64,000 nt of DNA from Mesorhizobium escarrei (GCF_935825525.1 NZ_CAKXZT010000168.1:1-64000); one strand, 5' to 3'. Shown: positions 16,644 to 25,072, counted from the first letter of the stretch. Numbers and translations are program-made. Notes: a model not told the origin generated them from the sequence alone.

Positions 16644-17444
16644 ATGAGCCGGAAAAGACCGACCGTGGCAGACCTGCGCGCCATGAAGGGCAAGCGGCAA
16701 TTGACCATGCTGCGGGTGCTGACGATGGACGAGGCCGAGGCAGCCGAAAGAGCCGGGGTCGACATCGTTTCGGTGCCGCCGGAACTGGTTCTCAATCCAC
16801 AATACCGCGATGCCGCACCCAGCCTGTTCACCATGCCGGGCGACAATTTCTACGAGATCGGCACAGCCGACGATTTCGTGCGCTGGGCGTTCCGGCTCTA
16901 CAAGGCGAGCGCCGACGCGGTTTATTGCAGCGCCGGCTTTGCCACTGTCAAACGGCTGGCCGATGACAATATCCCGGTGATCGGCCATGTCGGCCTGATC
17001 CCGTCGCGCGCCACCTGGACCGGCGGCTTCAAGGCTGTCGGGAAAACCGCCGACAGCGCCATGCAGATTTTCGAGGCAGTCAAGCAGTACGAAGCGGCCG
17101 GCGCGATCGGCGCCGAGATCGAAGTGGTGCCGGTCGAGGTGGCCAAGGCGATTTCGGAGCGAACCTCGCTGATCATGCTGTCGATGGGGGCCGGCACCGG
17201 CTGCGACGCGCAATATCTGTTCGCCGACGACATTCTTGGCCAGAACCGTGGGCACATGCCGCGCCATTCCAAGGTCTATCGCAATTTCGCCGCCGAATAT
17301 GACCGCCTGCAGGCCGAACGCATCGCCGCCTTTTCCGAATATGTCGCCGACGTGAACAGCCTGGCTTATCCGGAAGACAAGCATGTCGTGCATATGGACC
17401 CGGACCAGCTCGGTCAGTTTATGGAGAAGATCGACGCCGGATGA
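16644..17444 (+). CDS. PanB-like ketopantoate hydroxymethyltransferase family protein
   Basis: The 266-aa product has the PEP mutase/PanB TIM-barrel fold. Matching segments are ITAMTA-like positions at LTMLRVLTMDEAEAAERAG, GHVGLIPSRATWTGGFKAVG (close to the PanB GHxGLxPQ loop) and GAIGAEIEVVPVEVAKAI, which carries the PanB catalytic Glu position. PanB makes ketopantoate from 3-methyl-2-oxobutanoate and methylene-THF. Here, at the end of a sugar/cyclitol operon, an aldol-type reaction or use of a one-carbon unit released by demethylation is an attractive but unproven role. The start at 16644 was chosen for AGGGGA upstream; the longer frame from 16542 crosses the repeat. Confidence 0.75.
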   Translation: MSRKRPTVADLRAMKGKRQLTMLRVLTMDEAEAAERAGVDIVSVPPELVLNPQYRDAAPSLFTMPGDNFYEIGTADDFVRWAFRLYKASADAVYCSAGFATVKRLADDNIPVIGHVGLIPSRATWTGGFKAVGKTADSAMQIFEAVKQYEAAGAIGAEIEVVPVEVAKAISERTSLIMLSMGAGTGCDAQYLFADDILGQNRGHMPRHSKVYRNFAAEYDRLQAERIAAFSEYVADVNSLAYPEDKHVVHMDPDQLGQFMEKIDAG

Positions 17445-17469
17445 GACGCGCCGGCCAGGACCTGCTGTG

Positions 17470-17658
17470 ACCTTCTCCCCTTGTGGGAGAAGGTGGATCG
17501 GCGCGTAGCGCCGAGACGGATGAGGGGTGTTGGAAGAAACGCGGCGAGAAAAAATTGAGGAATTTAGGTGCTTACGCTTCGAGGTAGCGATCCTTCCAGC
17601 ACCCCTCATCCGACCTCGTTTCGCGAGGCCACCTTCTCCCACAACAAGGGGAGAAGGA
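17470..17658. repeat. Mosaic Mesorhizobium-type inverted repeat
   Basis: Left arm ACCTTCTCCCCTTGTGGGAG (from 17470) running to GATGAGGGGTG is mirrored by CACCCCTCATCCG (from 17600) running to GGGGAGAAGG (17658). Each arm also contains its own small hairpin. It separates the convergent PanB-like and amidohydrolase genes and probably serves as a bidirectional transcription end. The stretch 17445-17672 contains no gene. Confidence 0.65.
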
Positions 17659-17672
17659 GAGGGCGCTGCTTG

Positions 17673-18563
17673 CTACACCGGCCGATATACCTTCTCCGCC
17701 GTGTTCCAAAAGATGTCCGCCTCGGCGGCCACACCATGCTTGGCTACTGCCTGCCGGTGCGCCTTGATCAGTTCGGCGTGGCTGGTCCACAGCTTCTCGA
17801 TCGGGAAGTTGGAGCCGAACATCAGACGGTCGCTGCCGAGGATCTCGATTGCGTTGTCGACGATGTAGGCGATCAGCGCCGGGTCGTTGCGGTGGACGAA
17901 GGTGCCGAGGCCGGACAGCTTGGCGTAGAGGTTTGGCGCTGCTGAAAGCGTGCGCAAGCCGGCCTTCCAGGCTTGCGTAGTTTCCTCCGACATGTCGGTC
18001 AGCATGCCGGCATGGGTGAGGATGAAATTGGTTTCAGGATTTTCGCCGACAAGCGTCAGCCCGTCCTTCATCTGGGTCGGGAAAAGCTGCAGGTCGAAGG
18101 ACAGACCATAGTCCTTCAGCCGCGCCACATTGGCCCGCACCTTCGGGTCGACGACCTGATCGGCGTACGTGGCAAAGCGGAAGGCCGGCGTTTCGTGCCA
18201 GTGCAATTGCATGCGCACGCCGCGCAGCAGGGGGTATTTTTTGAGCCGGTCGATCTGGGGCCTGATATCATCCACCGTCATTTCGGCATAGCCGACGACC
18301 GCATGCGGCCAGCCGGTTTCGTTAGCCGTCTTCTGCAGGAAGGCGACTTCTTTCTCGAAATCCTCCTTGGCCCAATTGGTCTGGACATAGACCGCCTTCT
18401 CGACGCCAGAGCCTTGCTGGTCGGCGAGGAATTCCTCGATCGGGTAGTCGCGGCGGATCGGCTCGTAAGGGCCGAAGATGCGCGGCACCATCGGCCCGCG
18501 CAGCCAGGGCTGGTCCTGCTGTCGCCAGATGTGGAAATGCGCGTCTATCGCCTTTTGCATCAT
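17673..18563 (-). CDS. Amidohydrolase family 2 protein (metal-dependent TIM-barrel hydrolase)
   Basis: The 296-aa product starts with IDAHFHIWRQ, the HxH metal motif of amidohydrolase-2/ACMSD-like enzymes. It also has RGVRMQLHWHE, FILTHAG (metal-side His) and a C-terminal DRLMFGSNFPIEK in which the catalytic Asp position of most members (GSDxP) reads GSN. Family members hydrolyse lactones or C-N bonds or decarboxylate aromatic acids. The ATG overlaps the VWA gene stop (ATGA), which places it as the last gene of the molybdenum hydroxylase operon. A lactonase or ring-opening step after hydroxylation is plausible. Confidence 0.83.
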   Translation of the reverse strand: MMQKAIDAHFHIWRQQDQPWLRGPMVPRIFGPYEPIRRDYPIEEFLADQQGSGVEKAVYVQTNWAKEDFEKEVAFLQKTANETGWPHAVVGYAEMTVDDIRPQIDRLKKYPLLRGVRMQLHWHETPAFRFATYADQVVDPKVRANVARLKDYGLSFDLQLFPTQMKDGLTLVGENPETNFILTHAGMLTDMSEETTQAWKAGLRTLSAAPNLYAKLSGLGTFVHRNDPALIAYIVDNAIEILGSDRLMFGSNFPIEKLWTSHAELIKAHRQAVAKHGVAAEADIFWNTAEKVYRPV

Positions 18564-19828
18564 GAAACCCTTTTCCAGATTGCTGCGGCCGCCGCAGCGG
18601 GGCGGGCGAGCGACAGGATAAAATCGCTGAGACCGGCGATCGATGAGCCGTCGACCAGATCATCCAGCACCGGCAGGATGGCGCAAAGTGCTGCCGTCGC
18701 CGGCTGGAAACGCGGATCGCCGGCCAGCGGCGTCGCCAGCGACAGCCGGAAGGCCCTGGCGCTCAGCCGGCGCATTGCCATTTCAAGCTCGGCATGGTCG
18801 CCGCGCTCCAGCGCATCGGACAGGATGACGACCGCCGCCCCGCGCGCGAATGCGGAAAAGCGCGGCACCGACAGGAAAGCGAGCAGCGTCGGTCCCATGC
18901 GGGTGCCGCCGTCCCAGTCGTCGACCAATGCTGCCACGCGGGTCAGCGCCTGGTCGCGGTCGCGAATGCGCAGCGCAGGGGTGATGCGGGTCAGCCGCGT
19001 GCCGAAAGTGAAAATTTCAGCCCGGTCCGCGCCTTGCACCGCTGCCTGCGCCAGTTTGAGATAGTCCGATGTGTAGAGCTTCATCGAGCCGGACACGTCG
19101 ATCAGCAACAAAAGCTTGCGCGGCACGATCTGCCGGCGGCGCAGCATCGGCGACGGTATATCGCCGTCGGCACTGACGATTTCGCGCAGCGAGCGGCGCA
19201 GATCGAGTTTGCCGCGCGCGTGCGTGCGCACGGTGCGGAAGGAGCGGCGGGCGGGCAAGGCGGTAGCGAGCTTGCGGCAGAAAGCGGCAAGCCCGTCGCC
19301 GTCGCGCTGGAAGTCGCGGGCGCTCAACTGTTCGGCGCCGGACGATAGCGCGCCGCCTTCCTCCTGGCGCGCCACCTCGCTCTCCTCGTCGCTGGCGCCG
19401 CCGTCATCCTTGATGCGGGTTTCCTCGTCGGCCTCGCCTTCGATGACGGCCGTGGTGCTGCCGTAGAAATGGCTTTGGAAATGCGCCTCGAATTCGTCGC
19501 GGCGGTCGGGCGGCGGCGCCAGGGTGGCAAGGGCGGCCTCGTGGATGTCGGCCATCGAGCGGGGCCCGAGCAGCGTCACCGCCTGCATGAAGCCGGACAC
19601 CTGCTCGGGCGCGACTGGAAAGCCGTAGCGGCGCAGCAGCCGGCCGAAGCTGAGCAAGGGGGCTGCGGCGCGGGGCAAGCTCTCCTCTCCCCGTTCACGG
19701 GGAGAGGATGCCGGCAGGCAGGTGAGGGGCGGCGCCGACATTCGCGGTTGGCGCTGCCCCTCATCCGCCCCTTCGGGGCACCTTCTCCCCGTAAACGGGA
19801 AGAAGGGGTCGTTGAAGTCGCGTGTCAC
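18560..19828 (-). CDS. VWA domain protein, CoxE-like
   Basis: The 422-aa product has a C-terminal von Willebrand A domain with a complete MIDAS: DVSGS (Asp-x-Ser-x-Ser), the Thr in GGTRMG and the Asp in LSDALERG. CoxE works with the MoxR-type ATPase CoxD in maturing the active site of carbon monoxide dehydrogenase; the same pair is next to many molybdenum hydroxylases. The GTG at 19828 overlaps the ATPase stop (GTGA). Residues about 11-50 are encoded by a mosaic intergenic repeat (19680-19808) that is open in this frame. Translation could instead begin after it. The native fold resumes at LLSFGRLLRRYGFPVAPEQV. Confidence 0.82.
   Translation of the reverse strand: MTRDFNDPFFPFTGRRCPEGADEGQRQPRMSAPPLTCLPASSPRERGEESLPRAAAPLLSFGRLLRRYGFPVAPEQVSGFMQAVTLLGPRSMADIHEAALATLAPPPDRRDEFEAHFQSHFYGSTTAVIEGEADEETRIKDDGGASDEESEVARQEEGGALSSGAEQLSARDFQRDGDGLAAFCRKLATALPARRSFRTVRTHARGKLDLRRSLREIVSADGDIPSPMLRRRQIVPRKLLLLIDVSGSMKLYTSDYLKLAQAAVQGADRAEIFTFGTRLTRITPALRIRDRDQALTRVAALVDDWDGGTRMGPTLLAFLSVPRFSAFARGAAVVILSDALERGDHAELEMAMRRLSARAFRLSLATPLAGDPRFQPATAALCAILPVLDDLVDGSSIAGLSDFILSLARPAAAAAAIWKRVS
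19680..19808. repeat. Mosaic repeat inside the 5' end of the VWA gene
   Basis: The segment carries CTCTCCCCGTTCACGGGGAG, GGTGAGGGGCGGCGCC, GGCGCTGCCCCTCATCCG and CCTTCTCCCCGTAAACGGG. These are the same modules found between genes at 17470, 30241 and 52673. Here they lie inside an open reading frame and add about 40 Arg/Pro/Ser-rich residues. Confidence 0.65.
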
Positions 19829-20730
19829 GCCAATGCCTCCTCGACGATCCGGCCAAGCTCGGGGGCGATGTAGGACAGGTCCTCCTCGTCCTTGATCAGC
19901 ACGCCGATGGCGCGGCGGAACGCTTCCGGCCACGGGCTGCCGCCCTTTTCGAGGATCGTCGCGGCGTTCGCCCATTCGACCGCTTCGGCGATGCCCGGCG
20001 GCTTGGCCAGCGGGCGGGCGCGGATGTCGCGCACGGCGGTAGCCACGGCGCGCGCCGTGGCGTTAGCGACGTCACCGGCGCGCAGCATGATGATGGCGGC
20101 CTCGCGCTCGGCGTCGGGATAGGTGATCCAGTGATAGACGCAGCGCCGCCGCAACGCCTCCGCCAGTTCGCGGGTGCGGTTCGAGGTCAGGATGACGATC
20201 GGCTGCGCCGTCGCGCGGATGGTGCCACGCTCGGGAATGCTGATCTGGAAATCGGAAAGGAATTCCAGGAGCAGCGCTTCGAACTCATGGTCGGAACGGT
20301 CGATCTCGTCGACCAGCAGCACGCGCTTTTCCGGCGCCTTCAGCACCTGCAGCAGCGGCCGTGCGATCAAAAAACGGTCGTCATAGATGTCGACCTCATG
20401 CTCGCCGGCATGACGAATGGCGAGCAACTGGCGCTGATAGTTCCATTCGTAGAGCGCGTGTGCGGCGTCGATGCCTTCGTAGCATTGCAGCCGCACCAGA
20501 TCGCGCCCGAGCAGTTCGGCTATCGCCTTGGCCGCCTCGGTCTTGCCGACGCCCGGCGCGCCTTCGAGCAGCAGCGGCTTGCCCAGCCGGATCGCCAGGA
20601 AAATGGCGGTGGCCAGGCTTTCATCGGCCAGATAGCGCGAGGCGGCGAGGCGCGATGCCACCGCCTCCGGCGAGGTAGCGACAGTCTCGGCGCTTCTAGT
20701 CCGGGCGCTTCTCGTGGGCATTTCCAGCAC
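19825..20730 (-). CDS. MoxR family AAA ATPase, CoxD-like
   Basis: The 301-aa ATPase has Walker A LEGAPGVGKTEAAKA (near residue 55), Walker B VLLVDEIDRSD and sensor-1 VILTSN, then a lid domain. The frame opens with GTG at 20730, directly abutting the upstream stop; an ATG at 20721 is an alternative. MoxR ATPases act as chaperones with VWA partners to mature metal enzymes. Its place between the Mo-subunit genes and the VWA gene suggests it helps insert or sulfurate the molybdenum cofactor of the adjacent hydroxylase, as CoxD does. Confidence 0.87.
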   Translation of the reverse strand: MLEMPTRSARTRSAETVATSPEAVASRLAASRYLADESLATAIFLAIRLGKPLLLEGAPGVGKTEAAKAIAELLGRDLVRLQCYEGIDAAHALYEWNYQRQLLAIRHAGEHEVDIYDDRFLIARPLLQVLKAPEKRVLLVDEIDRSDHEFEALLLEFLSDFQISIPERGTIRATAQPIVILTSNRTRELAEALRRRCVYHWITYPDAEREAAIIMLRAGDVANATARAVATAVRDIRARPLAKPPGIAEAVEWANAATILEKGGSPWPEAFRRAIGVLIKDEEDLSYIAPELGRIVEEALA

Positions 20731-21735
20731 TCAGTTCGAGGCTTGCGCCTTCAGCGCCCGCAGGATGCGTTCCGGTGTGATCGGCAGCGTGTCGATGCGA
20801 ACGCCGACGGCGTCGAAGACCGCGTTGGCGATCGCCGGGATTTGCGGGTTGGCGCACATTTCGCCTGGCCCCTTGGCGCCGTACGGCCCGTCGGCCGATG
20901 GCCGTTCCAGCACGATGATCTCGGTTTGCGCAAGATCGCCTGGTCCCGGCATCAGATATTGGTTGAAGTCGGTGCCGCCATGATCGCGGTCGGGGTAATA
21001 GGGTTCTGTCGTCTCGTAGAGCGCGTGGCTGATGCCCATCCACGAGCCGCCGACGAGCTGCTGCTCGACCATTTTCGGGTTCAGCGCGCGGCCGATCTCA
21101 AAGACGTTCTTGACAGTCAGCACGGTGATCTCGCCGGTCTCGTCATCGACCTCGACCTCGGCCACAGTGCAGGCATGCGCATAGCAGGTCGACGGTTTCA
21201 TCGCGCCGGTTTCTTTCTCAGGATATGAGCGCGGGATCAAAAACATGCCGCGGCCGGAAATCGAGCGGCCGCGCTTGAAATGCGCCGACAGCGCGACATC
21301 GAAGATCGAGATCGATCTTTGCGGCGCACCCTTGACTAGGATGTTGCCCTGGCCGTCGGTCTCGAGGTCCGAGGCGTTCACTTCCAGTTCCTCGGCCGCC
21401 ACTTCCAGCATCACCTGGCGGGCTTCCCTGGCCGCCTGGATGACGGCGTTGCCGGCGCGGTGGGTGCCGCGCGAGGCGAAGGTGCCCATGCAGTGCGGGC
21501 CGGTGTCGGTGTCGGCGGTGTCGACAACGACGCGGTCGGTCGGCACGCCGATCGTCTCGGCGCAGATCTGCGCCATGATCTGCTTCATGCCCTGGCCGAG
21601 ATCGACACTCGACAGCGTCACCATGAAATTGCCGGTCGGCGTCGAATGGACCAGCGCCTGCGTTGGGTCGCCACCGAGATTCATGCCGGTCGGATAGTTG
21701 ATTGCGGCGACGCCGCGTCCGCGCTTGATCGCCAT
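20731..21735 (-). CDS. Molybdenum hydroxylase large subunit, C-terminal piece
   Basis: The 334-aa product corresponds to the second half of a xanthine dehydrogenase/CoxL-type molybdopterin subunit. It has the VDLGQGMKQIMAQICAETIG helix, TDTGPHCMGTFASRGT and the C-terminal AKGPGEMCANPQIPAIANAV, where Glu of GPGE is the expected catalytic base. The ATG at 21735 comes one base after the stop of the N-terminal piece and has its own ribosome binding site (GAAGGGAGC). Thus the subunit is split between domains. The piece lacks the first Moco-binding loop, which lies in the upstream gene, so both products must assemble. Confidence 0.85.
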   Translation of the reverse strand: MAIKRGRGVAAINYPTGMNLGGDPTQALVHSTPTGNFMVTLSSVDLGQGMKQIMAQICAETIGVPTDRVVVDTADTDTGPHCMGTFASRGTHRAGNAVIQAAREARQVMLEVAAEELEVNASDLETDGQGNILVKGAPQRSISIFDVALSAHFKRGRSISGRGMFLIPRSYPEKETGAMKPSTCYAHACTVAEVEVDDETGEITVLTVKNVFEIGRALNPKMVEQQLVGGSWMGISHALYETTEPYYPDRDHGGTDFNQYLMPGPGDLAQTEIIVLERPSADGPYGAKGPGEMCANPQIPAIANAVFDAVGVRIDTLPITPERILRALKAQASN

Positions 21736-21736
21736 T

Positions 21737-23104
21737 TCAAGCTCCCTTCGCGTAGGACGACATCGCCATGAACTTCTCCGCCACCGGCCAGTTGGCGGCG
21801 CGCGAGGCTTCCTGCATGCACTCGATCAGAGCCGCGCCCTCGGTCGGCTGGCGGTGCGCCTTCATGTCGCCGTCGCGGTAGGCGTTGATGAAGCGGAATT
21901 CGAGCGGGTCCATGCCGATCAGCCGGGCGAGCTTGTCCATCTGCACCTCAAGCGCGAAATCGCCGATGGTGACGCCGAAGCCGCGCATGGCGGAGGAGGG
22001 GGTCCGGTTGGTGTAGACGCAGTAGGTGTCGATCCAGACATTCGGGATGGTGTAAGGGCCGGGATAGTGGCCGGCGCCCTTCTGCGCGCCATAGGGCGAA
22101 TGGCGCGAATAGGCGCCGGCATCGGTGTAGCCGGTGACTTTTCTGGCGACGATGCGGCCATCCTTCATGGCGCCGTCCTTGATGACGACCTTTTCGGCGG
22201 CGCGCGGCGAGGAAATCTGCATCTCCTCCTCGCGGCTATAGATGAAGGAGACCGGCCGCCCGGTTAGCTTGGCGCCGAGGATGGCGATCGGCTCGACGAT
22301 GACGTCGACCTTGCCGCCAAAGCCGCCGCCGACGGTGCCGCCGACGAAATGCAGTCTGTTGCCGGGCATCTGCAGGATGATCGAGGCGTTGTCGAGGGTG
22401 AAGAACATCGCTTGCGTGTTGGTGTAGCAGGTGAAGCGATCGTTGCCCTCCGGCGCGACGATGCAGCCGGTCGTCTCGGTCGGCGCGTGCTCGATCGGCG
22501 ACGATTGATAGGTCTGTTCGAGCACGTGATCGGCGCCGGCGAAACCGGCCTCGACATCGCCGAAGCGCACCTTGCGGCATTCGCCGCTGTCATAGAGGTA
22601 ATAATTCCGGCCGTGATATTCGTTGACAACAGGCGCGCCGGGCTTCAGCGCTTCTTCCATGTCGAAGACGGCCGGCAGCACCTCGTAGTCGACCTTGACC
22701 TTGGCCGTCGCTTCCTGGGCGGCACGCTCGGTCTCGGCCAGCACCGCCACCACGGCTTCGCCTTTCCAGCGCACCTTGCCGTCGGCCAGCACCGTCTCGT
22801 CCTCCGGGCCGATCTGGATCAGGATCAGGATGGTGTAGACATTGTGCGGCACATCCTTGGCGGTCAGGATTTTCACCACGCCCGGGTGCATCTGCGCCTC
22901 TGAAGTGTCGATGCTGCGGATGCGGGCGTGATGATACGGGCTGCGCACCATCTTCAGATGCAGCATGCCTGGAAAATTGCGGTCGGCGAAATAGGCGGTC
23001 TTGCCGGTTACATGACCGGGCGAATCGGAGCGCGGCCGGGGCTGGCCGATCTCGTGCAGATCGTCCTTGCGCTGGTCGGCGAAGTAGCTCTTGCGGAGTT
23101 CCAT
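21737..23104 (-). CDS. Molybdenum hydroxylase large subunit, N-terminal piece
   Basis: The 455-aa product begins with the aldehyde oxidase/xanthine dehydrogenase a/b hammerhead domain (about residues 20-140, GKTAYFADRNFPGMLHLKMV region) and continues into the first molybdopterin-binding domain. That domain has GGTVGGGFGGKVD near residue 250 and SSAMRGFGV near residue 385. It stops after MSSYAKGA, where a full subunit of 750-800 aa would continue with the next gene. GAGGGAG precedes the ATG. CoxL-type enzymes have an AYRGAGR loop with a special Cys; this one does not, so it is not a true CO dehydrogenase. The substrate is probably an N-heterocycle or aldehyde. Confidence 0.86.
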   Translation of the reverse strand: MELRKSYFADQRKDDLHEIGQPRPRSDSPGHVTGKTAYFADRNFPGMLHLKMVRSPYHHARIRSIDTSEAQMHPGVVKILTAKDVPHNVYTILILIQIGPEDETVLADGKVRWKGEAVVAVLAETERAAQEATAKVKVDYEVLPAVFDMEEALKPGAPVVNEYHGRNYYLYDSGECRKVRFGDVEAGFAGADHVLEQTYQSSPIEHAPTETTGCIVAPEGNDRFTCYTNTQAMFFTLDNASIILQMPGNRLHFVGGTVGGGFGGKVDVIVEPIAILGAKLTGRPVSFIYSREEEMQISSPRAAEKVVIKDGAMKDGRIVARKVTGYTDAGAYSRHSPYGAQKGAGHYPGPYTIPNVWIDTYCVYTNRTPSSAMRGFGVTIGDFALEVQMDKLARLIGMDPLEFRFINAYRDGDMKAHRQPTEGAALIECMQEASRAANWPVAEKFMAMSSYAKGA

Positions 23105-23118
23105 TTTTTTTGACTCCC

Positions 23119-23601
23119 TCAGGCCGCATTCTGCGAATTGGACCGCGCGGCGGTCAGCACCGCCTGGATGATCGGCTCGTAGCCGGTGCAGCGGCAGATA
23201 TTGCCCGACAGCGCCTCGACCACCTCGTCACGGCTGGGATCCGGCGTGTGATCGAGCAGCACCTTGGCGGCCATGATCATGCCCGGCGTGCAGAAGCCAC
23301 ATTGCGTGGCGAAGGCGTCGAGGAAGGCGCGCTGCAAAGGATGCAGCACGCCGCCTTGCGAAAGCCCCGATGTCGTGGTGATCGCCGCACCGTTGCAGGT
23401 TTCGGCCAGCGTCAGGCAGGACAGCCGCAGCTCGCCGTCGATGATGACCGAGCAGGCGCCGCATGTGCCCTGATGGCAGCCGCCCTTCGGCGAGGTGTCG
23501 CCGATCTTGTCGCGCAGTGCATGAAGCAACGTCGTGCCGCTGTCGATGAATTCGGCCTTCTCCGCGCCGTTGAGCGTGAACTGAACCGGGATCTTTGCCA
23601 T
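23119..23601 (-). CDS. Molybdenum hydroxylase [2Fe-2S] small subunit
   Basis: The 160-aa product has the plant-type ferredoxin cluster motif GGCHQGTCGACSV followed by the fourth Cys in LRLSCLT (about residues 40-70). The second cluster domain has QCGFCTPGMI and NICRCTGYEPI (about 100-150). This is the usual length for CoxS/XdhC-type subunits. It carries electrons from molybdenum to FAD. The gene is 14 bp upstream of the large-subunit gene. Confidence 0.92.
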   Translation of the reverse strand: MAKIPVQFTLNGAEKAEFIDSGTTLLHALRDKIGDTSPKGGCHQGTCGACSVIIDGELRLSCLTLAETCNGAAITTTSGLSQGGVLHPLQRAFLDAFATQCGFCTPGMIMAAKVLLDHTPDPSRDEVVEALSGNICRCTGYEPIIQAVLTAARSNSQNAA

Positions 23602-23649
23602 CTTTTACTCCTTGCGCCGCAGCCAGGCGGACATGTGCGCCATTGGCTT

Positions 23650-24441
23650 TCAGGCGAGCAAAAGCCGGCCGAGATGAACCGGCAGGACTTCGTTGCGATA
23701 CCAGGCACTGGCGATCGGATCGGTGACGGGCGAGGTGCCGTCGCTCGCGACGGCCAGCGCCGGCGCGATGCCGTCGCTGGTGAGTTTTCTGCCGAGCAGC
23801 GCCTCCTCCGCCGCCTTGGCGCGCATCGGCCGGTCGGCCATGCAGCCAAGCGCGATGTGCGCCGATGACACGGTTCCGTCCGGCGCCTGTTCCAGCACGG
23901 CGGCGATGCTCAGCACCGAGACGCCCTTCGGCTTGACCCTCGACACTTTCAGGAAGCGAAGGCCTTCCGCCGGAAGCGTAAATCCAACTTCGGTAACAAT
24001 GGCGTGGTTGCTTTGGCGTTTTGCCAGGAAGGTTTCGATCGGCTTCTCGCCGCCCTCGGTGCTGACAATTGCGTCCAGCGCCAGCAGCGCGACGGTGAAA
24101 TCGCCATAGGGCGCCGGGGCGAAGAGATTGCCGCCGACCGTCGCCATGTTACGGATCGCCGGGCCGCCAACGGCGCGCGCGGCACGGGCAAGTGCCACGA
24201 GATTCGGATGGCCGGCGATCGCCGCCATGGTCAACGAGGCGCCGATGCGAACGTTGTCGCCGGAAACGGTGATGGCCGACAGCGCCGGCTCGGTCGACCT
24301 GATGAGGCTGGAGACCGAGACATCGCCTTCATTGGCGCCGCGCACGACCAGCGTGCCGCCGCCGAGATAGCGGGTGCCGGCGGCTTTCAGCGCCGCATTG
24401 GCGTCCTTGACCGTCGAGAAAGTCTGCAGTGCAAGCGCCAT
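23650..24441 (-). CDS. Molybdenum hydroxylase FAD-binding medium subunit
   Basis: The 263-aa product has the two FAD-binding loops of the CoxM/XdhB family: YLGGGTLVVRGANEG (about residues 24-38) and GGPAIRNMATVGGNLF (about 92-107). The C-terminal CO dehydrogenase flavoprotein domain is shorter than in CoxM (about 280-290 aa). It passes electrons from the FeS subunit to an acceptor. The gene is 31 bp downstream of the START-domain gene and 48 bp upstream of the small-subunit gene in the same operon. Confidence 0.88.
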   Translation of the reverse strand: MALALQTFSTVKDANAALKAAGTRYLGGGTLVVRGANEGDVSVSSLIRSTEPALSAITVSGDNVRIGASLTMAAIAGHPNLVALARAARAVGGPAIRNMATVGGNLFAPAPYGDFTVALLALDAIVSTEGGEKPIETFLAKRQSNHAIVTEVGFTLPAEGLRFLKVSRVKPKGVSVLSIAAVLEQAPDGTVSSAHIALGCMADRPMRAKAAEEALLGRKLTSDGIAPALAVASDGTSPVTDPIASAWYRNEVLPVHLGRLLLA

Positions 24442-24472
24442 GGAACGCTCCCCTTCCTCAGCCCAATTCGGT

Positions 24473-24916
24473 TCAACCTTGGCCAGCGAAATGACTTTTC
24501 AAAGCGTTGAAACCGCCCTGGAAGACGTTGGCGCCCATGCCTTCGGCCAGTTTGTCAGCTTCCTCGGGGGCCGCGTCGAAGCTTGCGGTCCATTCGGCAT
24601 AGGTGCGCTCGCCATCGGTCACCCGGCGCAACTGCAGCGTCGCCTTGTGGTTGGTGAGCGGTTGCGGCGTCTCCAGGATGGAGTAGCTGACGAGGAAATT
24701 GTCGTCGGCGAAGTCGAGCAGCTTCTCGCGGATGCGGGCGCCGCTGGCGAGCTGGAAATTGCGCACGCAGCCGATCGCTCCGGCGTCCTTGCCGTCCTCG
24801 ATATGGCTCTCGACCATGCGCGGGTGCCAACTCGGCAGCCCGTTGAAGTCGCGTATGCGCGCCCAGACCTTTTCGACCGGTGCGTCGATGACGCTGGAGA
24901 CGGTGACTTTCGCCAT
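24473..24916 (-). CDS. SRPBCC (START-like) family protein, possibly CoxG-related
   Basis: The 147-aa product is a polyketide-cyclase/START-type hydrophobic-cavity protein: VTVSSVIDAPVEKVWARIRD at the N-terminus, then FNGLPSWHPRMVESHIEDG and a long C-terminal helix. The start at 24916 has AAGGGA upstream; the longer frame from 25003 is not conserved-looking. CoxG of CO dehydrogenase clusters has a similar SRPBCC domain plus a membrane tail that is absent here. As the first gene of the operon it could bind the hydrophobic substrate or product. Confidence 0.8.
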   Translation of the reverse strand: MAKVTVSSVIDAPVEKVWARIRDFNGLPSWHPRMVESHIEDGKDAGAIGCVRNFQLASGARIREKLLDFADDNFLVSYSILETPQPLTNHKATLQLRRVTDGERTYAEWTASFDAAPEEADKLAEGMGANVFQGGFNALKSHFAGQG

Positions 24917-25072
24917 ATGATCGTTCCCTTGCAAGTATCTGTGTCGCGAGGGTAGGGCGGCGGGCCCGGCAGCACTTATCAATGCGTCTTGAACGCCTAT
25001 CAATAAGTCTGAAAAAAGCTGGCAGTCTGAAAAAAATGGGCAGTCTTAAAAAGCGGGCAGTCTGAATATGGC

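Noticed and set aside
19822-21228. 468-aa open frame on the plus strand
   Set aside because: Antisense of the MoxR and Mo-subunit genes. No family motif and composition typical of antisense frames.
20731-25003. True CO dehydrogenase (coxMSL)
   Set aside because: Gene types and the CoxD/CoxE pair fit, but the large subunit lacks the AYRGAGR loop with the active-site Cys and is split. A different substrate is more likely.
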